Shown piece by piece: positions 10,719-20,227 of a stretch of DNA of 64,000 bases. The position numbers were made by a program, and so were the translations under genes. Every line of letters begins with the position of its first letter. Position 1 is the stretch's first letter. The notes below the pieces were generated by a model. The model made no database searches. It worked only from the letters and a program-made list of their open reading frames with translations, and was not told the DNA's origin. Origin of the DNA: Smittia aterrima (Eukaryota > Arthropoda > Insecta > Diptera > Chironomidae); contig CP093831.1 in the NCBI GenBank assembly GCA_033063855.1, positions 10,416,001 through 10,480,000 of the forward strand. The letters run 5' to 3'.

Positions 10719-12561
10719 ATGTCTAAAGCTCAAGAAGAAGTTGTTTCTATTAAATCAGAGCCAGGTAAATAAATATTTTATTCGCTTTGTTTTGATTGAG
10801 ATGGAATATTTTTTATTTATTAGATAGACCTGATTTCACAAATGACCATTACGACAGTTATTGTGACAGCGATCAAACAGAACGTCCTGGTAAGTTTTAA
10901 CAATAAATTATCATAATTCTGGCATCATCTGAATCGATGGAACTTTTTCAGATAATATTACTCAAGAGAAGCCAAGTTCTTCAATTAATATCAAGTTGAA
11001 ACTTGTAGATGAACTAAGAAAACAAAGATGTGCTAAATTACGACCTTCGGTTGCTGTCAAGCAGATTCCTTGGAAGAAACTCGATGGCCTAGATGGCACT
11101 AACGAAGAGGAATTGCAGGTTCATCTCAAGGAAATCATTAAAATAGTTGGAACTGTTCGAACGCTGGATGAAGTGTTGGCTGACTATCAGAAAAACTATT
11201 TGAAATATAGCATTTTATCACATCCGGATCATCCAAAGCGACCGGCTAATGCTCAAATGCGATACATTACTGAAAACCGTGAAAAGCTAACGCAAGAACT
11301 GGAAACAAAAACTGGAAAATCCTGCAGCTATGTAAGTCAGTTTTAGTCATTTGGTACAATTTATCATTAAGCTTTCTTGTAGGTTGAGGTCTTCAAATAT
11401 GGTAACGAGAAGTTCAAGAAATTATCAGACAAAAAGAAAAATGTTTACTTTGATAAGTATAAATCCGATCTTGAAGTATATAAACATAAAAAGAAAGAAG
11501 TCATCGAAAATCATCCTGAATTTCAAAGGAAGCCACAGGAAGCAGTAACTGCTGAAAGAGTCAATTCAATTAACAATATTAATAAATTGTTGACACCTTT
11601 CCTTTTCTATCGACAACAAGAAGCAAAGAAAGGAAACATAATTACATTCTCAGCCGCTCTGTCTGCATGGAAAGTTATGTCGGATAAAGATAAAGGAAAA
11701 TATGTTTCTGAGCTTGTAAATCTTCAGACGGATCAGCAAAAGAAAATCACAAAACCTGAAATGAAATATTTGGACCGATACAACGGACTTCCCAAAAAAG
11801 CTCTCTCAGCTTACAACATATTCGTTCAAAATTTTCGTGCTGCTTACGAAGGCGATTTAAAGGATTTTATGGCCGATTTATCAATTGCTTGGAAAGCTAT
11901 CAACGAGTTTGAGAAACAGGAACTTCAGGAACAAAGCGATTCACTGAATGAAAAGTGGAAACGTGAGATGGAAGCTTACATTAGAAAGTTTCCTCAAGAT
12001 CAACAACCGATGATGTTCGAAAAGTACAATCTCTTTGATCGTAAGGACAGAAAGATATCATTGAAATTGGAGAAAAACATGATTCAAAAGCACGAACATT
12101 CACTGCCATCGAAGAAGATTAAAACAGAGCAAGAAAGCGCACCAAGCAGTTCGGAAACAATTATTGAGAGCAGTGGTGGCAGTACACAAAAATCAAAGAC
12201 AAAACAGATGCTCAATAAACTTCCTTCGCAAACCACAGCTCATTATTACATGACTAAAATCTATGAAGGAGAACAAGAAAAGATTGCTAAGTCTTACAAG
12301 AAAGTTTCTTCGTCTGACAAGCAGCTTTTCAAATTTTGTATGAGAAATCAAAAATCTGAGTTCCAGTTACTTGAAGAAGAGTATGTGAAGACTCTGTCAC
12401 AAGAACAAATCGCTATTTTCAAACTCAAAACCAAAGAAGCTTTGAAGATACAAGAGAAAGAAATCGACTGGCATGACAACACTGGAACTGACAACGATGA
12501 AGTTTCCGACGATCTATACAGCAGCGACACTGACAGCACCGAGGCCTGGCTGCCAAAATGA
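10719..12561 (+). CDS. UBF-like multi-HMG-box protein, copy 3
   Basis: Exons 10719-10764, 10824-10889, 10952-11331 and 11383-12561 give 556 aa. Structure and phases match copies 1 and 2: acidic leader, W-K-K-L domain (PWKKLDGL), HMG-like boxes near HPKRPANAQMRYI, LLTPFLFYRQQEAKK, GLPKKALSAYNIFVQNF and SQTTAHYYMTKIY, then the acidic tail ending DSTEAWLPK. That terminal STEAWLPK is probably ancestral, because copy 1 retains the corresponding DNA just past its premature stop. The gene is convergent with an AP-3 delta fragment, and its 3' end has been duplicated to 15311-16109. As with the other copies, UBF-like rDNA function is inferred from architecture only. Confidence 0.83.
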
Positions 12562-12574
12562 TCTTTTCATTTGT

Positions 12575-12580
12575 AATAAA
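12575..12580 (+). terminator. Poly(A) signal of UBF-like copy 3
   Basis: AATAAA 14 bases past the stop codon, with a second one about 15 bases further on. Both are copied in the duplicated 3' fragment downstream. Confidence 0.5.
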
Positions 12581-12971
12581 ATTGTTACAAACCCAAATAA
12601 AATATTTTCCGTCACTTTAATTATTGCTGATTTTTTTTAAGAATCGAATTTTCATGTTTTATTTATATTTTATTAAATTGATCGTTTGCGGGGCTTTCTG
12701 TTAATTAATATTGTTTTTAGCTCATAAATCAGATAACAAAGATTTCAAGTTACAAGAATAAAGAGAGTTAACGTTCAGTTGAAGGTGCAAATTTAGATTT
12801 CTTAAATTCTTATGAACAAATAAAAAAATCATGGATTGCGCAAGATTCTTGGAATTACTAAGGTAAGCGCGAGTTGCCATTAATCTCTCTCTTAGCATTA
12901 TTACTCCATCTAACAAAAATTCATTATCGAGGATTATTTTGCAAAATCAGATTCGCGGGAATCTCCATGTC

Positions 12972-13058
12972 TCACATCACTTGGCCAAAGGCTTCTTCAT
13001 ATTCTGTTTTCTTTGAAGACGATTTTTTATGTTTCTTCGGTTTGTCATCGGCAGTTGC
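12972..13058 (-). pseudogene. AP-3 delta 3' coding fragment
   Basis: Reads the C-terminal codons of AP-3 delta (the EEAFGQVM end and stop) on the minus strand, with one visible base change relative to 16023-16109. Similarity breaks abruptly after GGCAGTTGC. It is a duplication remnant without start or splice context. Confidence 0.8.
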
Positions 13059-13444
13059 AATCTTTAGCAGAATTTTTGCTTTTTTCATGTCGCTTCATGT
13101 GGATTTCATGTCATTTAGGTAAAGGGAAAATGATTGAGAATTAAAAGGTCCGTAACTTCATTCTGCTATTTTTTTTTGTTAAATTCAAAGGTAGCCCATG
13201 GATGCATCTTTATCCAGTTATCTTTTTGGTTCTGTAAATTATGATCTTGCCGAATTCTCCGAATTTATATTTTGTTTTTACCTGAATTCTAATAAACGGA
13301 TAGATAATCGTTTTTCATCTGAAAACGAAACTCAAAATGCCATGTGTTTTATTGAATTCAAAGGTTTTCCTTATTGAAATGAAGTTTACATGAAATTATT
13401 TCTGTACAAAACATTCTTCTAATTTCATTTGATACGTTCAGCTC
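13059..13444. other. Intergenic, 3' flank of F-box gene
   Basis: Unique sequence between the left duplication boundary and the stop codon of the F-box gene. No feature can be supported. Confidence 0.4.
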
Positions 13445-14803
13445 TTAATTTATTTGCAAAAACCAATCCTCGAGAAGACATTTGCCATTCGCGTTAATCA
13501 ACAATACCTTACGATCCTTTTTCTTGACACCAACCTCTAAGTGACCAACTTTAAGTTCTTCATATTTTCTATTCATTTCTAATAAAGTTTCAAAGGTTTC
13601 ATTGTCAATTATGTTAAGTGTGAGACCTTTAGAGTTTGGCAATGACCTCATGACAAATTTAAAAAGGTCCATCATATGTATACACTTCAGATGAGTAATC
13701 GATATTGATATTACATTTGGAACAACGTCCTTGAACAGTTTCGGAATCTTCAGCTTCCTGTTATGGATCTTCTTGTATATTTCTATCTCGTTATCAAGAA
13801 AGATATTAAACTCTTCGAGATGATCCTTTTGTGAAGTAATGAACTCCCATAAGTTTGTTTCGAATAGATCGCGCATTTGTTGAACAATTATAGATAAATA
13901 TTTAAGCTTAAATTGTACTCCTTTCCAAGGTTCCTCTTTAAACATATAACTTAGGCCTGTTTCAAGCGACAAACTTGTTAGTTTTTTGGAATTTATGAGC
14001 AATTCTGTTAAGTAATTGTGCCGGAAAATGATACCAAAAGAATCTATTAAATCAAATTTTTCGATTGCAACAGATTTTGAAAAAATTTCGGCATAAGCTA
14101 AGCCCATCGAACAAAATGTACTAAAATGCATTTTCAGATGTTTTAACTTTGGAAACTCTAAAATTTTGAATCGTTTTGTGTAGTGATATGATTCATCGTC
14201 AAATGGAAATGCGTTTCCACTGAAACTATTTCTGACATAAAAACTTTCAACTGAAGACTCAATTGACAAGAAAAAGTTATACATATCCTTTTTCGTTCTA
14301 AAATTTGTCTCAATTATTGAAACAATTTTCCAGTCGCGAGCTTTAAGTAAGAAATCTAGCTCCATTTTAGGAATGCAATCGGATTCAGTGATCGAAGGGA
14401 AGAGCACTTCACTTGGTAATCCTTGCCAATCGATGCTTCGTCGAACTTCAATATTCTGATATTTTCTCGAACTGTTTTTCAGCAAATCGTAATCTTCCGT
14501 TTGCAGCTCACGTTTTTCACTGAAAACAACTTTTATGTTTTCCATGAGAACTTTCGCCGATGCGATGCAATTATACCAAAGTGGGCTGACTTCGGAATAC
14601 TTTATCAATTCCTGGCCACTTAAACGATTAAGGATCATCTCAGGAATGCCGATAAAACGAGAAAAATATTCCAATGGATCCAAGTTATTCGTAGTGTCCT
14701 CAAATAATTTGATGAACTTTGCGTTAGGTTCTTCATTTGAAATTTCAGTGTTTGTTTCCTGCGATTGCTTGTTAATTGGCATCATTGCTGAGCTTCCTTC
14801 CAT
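13445..14803 (-). CDS. F-box protein, probably with leucine-rich repeats
   Basis: An intronless frame of 452 aa starting at an ATG. An F-box occupies about residues 40-85: a PLEYFSRFIGIPEMILNRLSG core, then SPLWYNCI, matching the L/I-P ... L ... V-S-P-x-W pattern. F-box proteins supply the substrate-binding part of SCF ubiquitin ligases. The remainder shows irregular L-x-x-L repeats (for example KLKHLKMHF, LTSLSLETGL, LKYLSIIV) suggestive of an LRR-type substrate domain. The gene sits exactly between the two units of the segmental duplication. Lack of introns among intron-containing neighbours suggests retroposition or membership of an expanded single-exon family. The target is unknown. Confidence 0.8.
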   Translation of the reverse strand: MEGSSAMMPINKQSQETNTEISNEEPNAKFIKLFEDTTNNLDPLEYFSRFIGIPEMILNRLSGQELIKYSEVSPLWYNCIASAKVLMENIKVVFSEKRELQTEDYDLLKNSSRKYQNIEVRRSIDWQGLPSEVLFPSITESDCIPKMELDFLLKARDWKIVSIIETNFRTKKDMYNFFLSIESSVESFYVRNSFSGNAFPFDDESYHYTKRFKILEFPKLKHLKMHFSTFCSMGLAYAEIFSKSVAIEKFDLIDSFGIIFRHNYLTELLINSKKLTSLSLETGLSYMFKEEPWKGVQFKLKYLSIIVQQMRDLFETNLWEFITSQKDHLEEFNIFLDNEIEIYKKIHNRKLKIPKLFKDVVPNVISISITHLKCIHMMDLFKFVMRSLPNSKGLTLNIIDNETFETLLEMNRKYEELKVGHLEVGVKKKDRKVLLINANGKCLLEDWFLQIN

Positions 14804-15111
14804 TTGAGTTTTTATCTAAAATAAAATTGAAATAAACAAAATTATTCTAAAAATACACGCGCTTGAAAAGAGCGTGTCTTACCTTATCGAACGTTGAAAA
14901 AGAAATGATTTTTTTTTACCTGAATCGTAATTACATGAATCTAAAAAAAATTTCTTTTATGAGTAAAATTTCTTAACAGTCAATTTCTTCAACGTTCCTA
15001 CAATATTTTTGTTTATTTCAGTTTTATTTTGATTTTAGATTAAAACAATCAATCTGTTTTGATACAACGAATGTCAACAGCAAAGCTTGTACCTTTCGAT
15101 TATGAAAATAA

Positions 15112-15606
15112 ATGGAAATGATTGACAACATTGCAATCGATGTTGAGAAAACATTAAACTTCAAACCACGTTCGTATTTTTTAGGGTATTTCATCCAAAG
15201 GATTGTGGTTGCTTTGTCCGTGGTAATTTTTCAAACCTTTTTGATTTGTTCAGATTTCTTAACATTTTTGCTGACACTTCTTCACGAAGATCGATGGCAG
15301 ATCAACAAGAAAGGAGAACAAGAAAAGATTGCCAAGTTTTACAAGAAAGTTTCTTCGCCTGACAAGCAGCTATTCAAATTTTGCATGAGAAATCAAAAAT
15401 CTGAGTTCCAGTTACTTGTAGAAGACTATATGAAGACTCTGTCACAAGAACAAATCGCTATTTTCAAACTCAAAATCAAAGAAGCTTTGAAGATACACGA
15501 GAAAGAAATCGACTGGCATGACAACACTGGAACTGACAACGATGAAGTTTCCGACGATCTATACAGCAGCGACACTGACAGCACCGAGGCCTGGCTGCCA
15601 AAATGA
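15112..15606 (+). pseudogene. Chimeric ORF: novel 5' part fused to UBF-like 3' fragment
   Basis: The frame begins with about 66 residues of unrelated sequence containing a hydrophobic stretch (FLGYFIQRIVVALSVVIF). It then runs in frame into the last ~98 codons of UBF-like copy 3, from 15311 on, ending with the same DSTEAWLPK and stop. By eye, the copied coding part differs from copy 3 by about seven amino-acid-changing and three silent substitutions, a ratio expected without purifying selection. No promoter, acceptor or upstream exon of the parent is present. Most likely a truncated duplicate; a newborn chimeric gene is possible but unproven. Confidence 0.65.
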
Positions 15607-16109
15607 TCTTTTCATTTGTAATAAAATTGTTACAAACCCAAATAAAATAATTTTCGTCACTTTAATTATTGCTGATTTTTTTTAAGAATCGAATTTTCAT
15701 GTTTTATTTATATTTTATTAAATTGATCGTTTGCGGGGCTTTCTGTTAATTAATATTGTTTTTAGCTCATAAATCAGATAACAAAGATTTTAAGTTACAA
15801 GAATAAAGAGAGTTAACGTTCAGTTGAAGGTGCAAATTTAGATTTCTTAAATTCTTATGAACAAAAAAAAAATCATGGATTGCGCAAGATTCTTGGAATT
15901 ACTAAGGTAAGCGCGAGTTGCCATTAACGCGAGTTGCCTCTCTTAGCATTATTACTCCATCTAACAAAAATTCATTATCGAGGATTATTTTGCAAAATCA
16001 GATTCGCGGGAATCTCCATGTCTCACATCACTTGGCCAAAAGCTTCTTCATATTCTGTTTTCTTTGAAGACGATTTTTTATGTTTCTTCGGTTTGTCATC
16101 GGCAGTTGC
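15311..16109. repeat. Segmental duplication, right unit
   Basis: About 799 bp matching 12266-13058 in direct orientation. The main length difference is a small repeated GCGAGTTGCC insertion near 15927. The right end lies inside the intact AP-3 delta last exon, so this end is the source for AP-3 delta, while the UBF-like part derives from copy 3 or its sister. Confidence 0.88.
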
Positions 16110-19100
16110 CTTCTTCTTCGATTTCTTTTCCTTTTTATCAACAGCTTCCGCTTCCAGGAGATCCACTTCGGGAGTTTCCTTTTTCCGCTTGTGCTTTTTC
16201 TTTTCCTTTTTCAACTTCTCTTCCGATTCCATTAGCAGAACAGGCTCAGATTCTTTCTTTTTACGATGCGACTTTTCTTTCGCTTTGGCAGGTTGAGGCT
16301 CGTTAATCTCTGTCTTTGACTTAAGCGACTTTGCTGGCGCATAGAAATCTTCATCTACGTCTAAGTTGATATCAAGAGCTCGATGAGGATCATTCACATC
16401 CAAATCATTCTTATCATCGTTGTCAGACATCGTGGCGCCTTCAGGCATTTCAATCGTTGTATTAACTACATGAATCGGCCTAGGTTCATCTGAATCGCTA
16501 TCGGATGGAAGTTCCACTTTGTTTTTCTTTGATTTTTTCTTTGACTTCTTTGTCTTTTCAGAATTCTTCTCCTTGCGTTGAGACTTTCGACTCTCTTCGA
16601 GGTATTTGTCGGAACGTTTCTTGGCTGTTGAATAAAAAAGATAAATAATTCACAATTGAAAAAAAAATTAATGAAAAGAACTTACAATGCACTTTAAGTG
16701 GAACATCGAGACTCAGCTCAGCAATTGGAATTTCATCAATGTTGTCATAAGCGTCTTTCAGCTCGTCAACTCCATTTTTCCTGCTACTGCCAGGAGATGA
16801 CGCTTTTAAGTAATTCGGATTGTGAGCTTGAAGCATTTTACGTGCTTCGCGAATCTAAAAAGAGAAAATTATTAGTTTATCTTGACTGATATCCCTCTGA
16901 CATCTCTCACCTTTTCCAACTCTTCAGCTGTTGGTTCGAAGCTATCCTTTCGACTGCTTTTCTCGCTGGCTTTCTCTGAAGCTGACACGAATAATCCTTC
17001 TTTGCTATCATCTTCATCCTCACTTGATGAACTATCAGTTAAAGGCCCATTGATCCATTCATCTAGGTCCAATCCATCAGGAAGTTGAACTTTCCTCTGA
17101 GCCTTAGGCGCAACAGGAATAAGGTCACCGTCGAACAAAGCTTTAAGTTCCTTCACTATATCAAGAAGCCCACTTGGTAAAGAAGACGTAGCAACGACTT
17201 GATTTCCATTCTCTTGATCATCTCCAATGTCATTCAGTAAATCTTGGTTGCTCTTTACTTCATTAACTGTCGTCACTAAATCATTGCCCAGCATAGACTT
17301 AATGAGATGGACGATAGTTAAAGTGGACGATGCTCGCTCTTGAACTTCGATATCTCCCGAACTTAAGAATTGTGGAAGTTTTTGATCCATAATGTCAACG
17401 ATTGCTTTTACTCCTTCAAGGTTGTTTTCATCGATTGATTTTTCCATGAGATGGACGAAGAGTTTGTTTGAGTTTTGCACAAAAACTGCTTGGATATGAC
17501 CAGGAAGCATTGGACGTTCTTTTAGAAGCATCTTCAAGGAACTCTCAGAATCCTCAAGATTGTCACCGAACTCACCGATGATCCACGCTGCAGCATAAAG
17601 CACTTCAAACATTGTACTCGTTTGCGAAGTACAAACAAATCCATCGATTAAGTTTGACATTTCGTTGACGGAGAATTTTCTGACAGTTTCAACTCGAATA
17701 GTGACATCAAGCAGTTGCTCGGCGATTACGCTTCCATGCTTTGATCCTGATTCAAGTTGAATCAACTCCACAAGGACAGTCAGATACCACTCGAAGTTGG
17801 TCACGTGTTGGTAAGATTCCTGCGAGCAGATCTCGATAACTTTCAGTAGTAATTCATCTCGATAAACACTTCCTTCAGCTCGTTCCATGTGACCTAGCAG
17901 TCGATTCACGATCTCCATGAGATTCTTCTTTGAAACCATTCCGTACAGCAAATCAAGTGCTCCTGAAATTAATTAATCATGTTAGTCAAAAGTCTCAAAA
18001 TTGTCAAGAGTAACTTGACAGCAAAAGTTGCGAGTTTAAACTTTCTACGTACTTAAACGAATGGATTCATCCTTATCGTCGAGACAAGCAAGAATTAAGT
18101 CTTTGTGAGCTTGAACACTCTTCGGATGCGTTTTAAGGATTTTCGACATCGCCAGCAGGCCAAGGTACTTCAAGTTTTGATCAGAATCTTCAATAAGAAT
18201 TCTCAGCTTCTGCACACAAAGCTGAATGGACGCGCTGTGATTCGGCATTCCACTGCTGATGCTAATGAGAACCGCAATCACTGTGTTGATGCATTCATAT
18301 AAAAGACTCATCGCCGAAGTGCTATGAATTTAAAAACGCCGTTAACTAAATGAAAATGATTATAGATTCAAGCGACTTGCCTATGAATTAAATTCGTTAG
18401 CGGTTCAATCAACTTCTTTCCCAAGCGAGGCTCAATAGGAGTCAGCGCGCCAAACTACAATGAACATAAAGGAAGCGTTCGATTAAGTTTCTAGTGGACA
18501 TCAAATAAAGCAAGCAAGCTCGTGGGGAACAAAATTTAATGAAAACCTGGAGATGATTTCCACGAGAGGCTTCGTTAGCTTGATGCATAACGGTGGACCT
18601 CCATAAACAGCGAGGCTTGCAAACTTTCATTACAAATTGTTTGAGATTGATATAAGTTAAGAGTTATTGATCTCACCAGTTTGATAATTTTGATCAGCAT
18701 CCAATTATTTGTCGAAGTTGTCATAAGTTTAAAGAAAATTGGAGCAAGCGACAAATAGTTTTTGGGATTCTTTCTCGCAAGTTCACAGATAACATTAACA
18801 GCAGCAGACTGTACACCTGGATCTGGATCCTCTAATTTCTCCTTGAGCTTCGGAAAGGCAGGTCGAAGCGCTTCGGGGTAATTGAGGAAAACTTTATACA
18901 TCATAAGGACGGCTTTCATACGAAGGTACGGCTTGGTTGAGCTCATGAGAGTCATGATGTCGTTGGCCAAGTCACGAGAAAGATCGGCTGATATGAAGCA
19001 ACTTAAGCCGCTCAAAGCGACACCAGCATCGTATTGATTTGTTGCGCTAATGTCTTTACGGATCATATTCGTTGTCAACATCAGCAACTAAAACAGAAAA

Positions 19101-19668
19101 TTAGCAATTAAGATCAAATTTCATTCAGAAAATCTAAACTTACGTCGGTTCCTGGATGGAAGCTTTGACTTGCAGCGAGATATCCAACTCGTTTGCAAGT
19201 GAATTTGGTTGAACTCATGACTTCGATTATATTGAATCCCGCCCACGAGATATCATAGCCACACATTTGAAGCTGCCAATTGAATTAAATTAATTGAAAG
19301 ACAACAACAAATGACAAAATTTATTCCTTATCAAAATGTTGACTCACATAAGTTAATTTCGCTACGGCATTGCACTTGACATTGATGTTGTCGATGCGTA
19401 GCTCCTGTTTAATCTCTTCAATACACTGTGCAATATAATTTGCCTGCGCTCGGGGAAAAGAGAAATTAGAAAAGTGCTGATGTGGATGATGAAAACAAAA
19501 TTTCAGATCGGACAAGTAAGGAATTTTGTTAGTTAGGATAATCGTGTTAGAGCTCACTTCAGTCACCTCATTGTCCTTGTTATTTCTTAGTCCGCGAACA
19601 AGGTCCGTCAGATTCTTATCAAATAATCTCTGGAAGTTTCCTTTGACTTGTTTTAGATTTAAAGACAT
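16023..19668 (-). CDS. g: AP-3 adaptor complex delta subunit (garnet)
   Basis: Nine exons: 19567-19668, 19348-19443, 19144-19272, 18677-19087, 18381-18454, 18053-18321, 16911-17962, 16686-16854 and 16023-16624, giving 967 aa. AP-3 delta is a large chain of the adaptor that sorts cargo to lysosomes and pigment granules; the Drosophila orthologue is garnet. The adaptin N-terminal solenoid is very conserved (KVFLNYPEALRPAFPKLKEK, SSGMPNHSASIQLCVQKLRI, DDKDESIRLRALDLLYGM). A hinge with PDGLDLDEWINGPL and a long Lys-rich acidic tail follow. The protein stops after the Lys-rich tail at EEAFGQVM, and I see no C-terminal ear like that of the longer human protein. The fifth intron (18322-18380) has a GC donor, gcaagt. 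The 3' end overlaps the segmental duplication. Confidence 0.95.
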
Positions 19669-20227
19669 TTCTTTTTCCTTTTCTTTTTGCGATCGAATAA
19701 AATTTCGACTTGTTCACTTTCTTTTTAGGAATCGCACAGATTAGTGAACTACTTAACACCAAGCACTTAAAGATGAGTTTTACATTCTTTAAAAAGCTAC
19801 AGAACGTCTTATAATCACTGCAAATATGTTTCTCTATTTCAGAATCAGTCGATTTGAGATTTATGAAGTCACCCAACTTTGTAACTTAGAAAGCTTCGAG
19901 TTTTTGAACTAAACGAAGTTCAAACGTTATTTTAAACTTAATTTCTCTGTAAAGCAGTGGCTTCTTTAACCTTTTTTGATAAAGAAATTAAGTGCTAAAG
20001 TAAAACCTTTTAATCAGATCTTTGATAACGAACCCTCGAGCTAAAGAAATTAAAATTATCTGAGCGATTTTTCGGATAAAAGCCCTTCCAATAAATATGA
20101 AGCAAACTGCTTTATGTCTTGAAAAGAAGAGCGAAAAATATCTGAAACATAAAGTTACGAGTCTCTCAAGCAATAACACTCCTCGTTAAATGAAAAATAC
20201 TGAAGACGAATAAGTTAACTATCGAAA
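19669..20227. promoter_or_regulatory. Divergent promoter region, AP-3 delta and NCKIPSD-like gene
   Basis: 559 bp separate two outward-facing start codons, so both promoters must lie here or in the 5' UTRs. The sequence is AT-rich. I see no clear TATA box or named motif. Confidence 0.45.

Larger units (their letters stand above)
12266..13058. repeat. Segmental duplication, left unit
   Basis: About 793 bp nearly identical, in the same orientation, to 15311-16109. It spans the last ~295 bp of the UBF-like copy 3 reading frame, the shared 3' flank, and the last ~85 bp of the AP-3 delta coding sequence on the opposite strand. The right unit carries the intact AP-3 delta and only a UBF fragment; the left unit carries the intact UBF-like gene and only an AP-3 delta fragment. 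The ancestral arrangement was therefore these two genes tail-to-tail. Confidence 0.88.
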
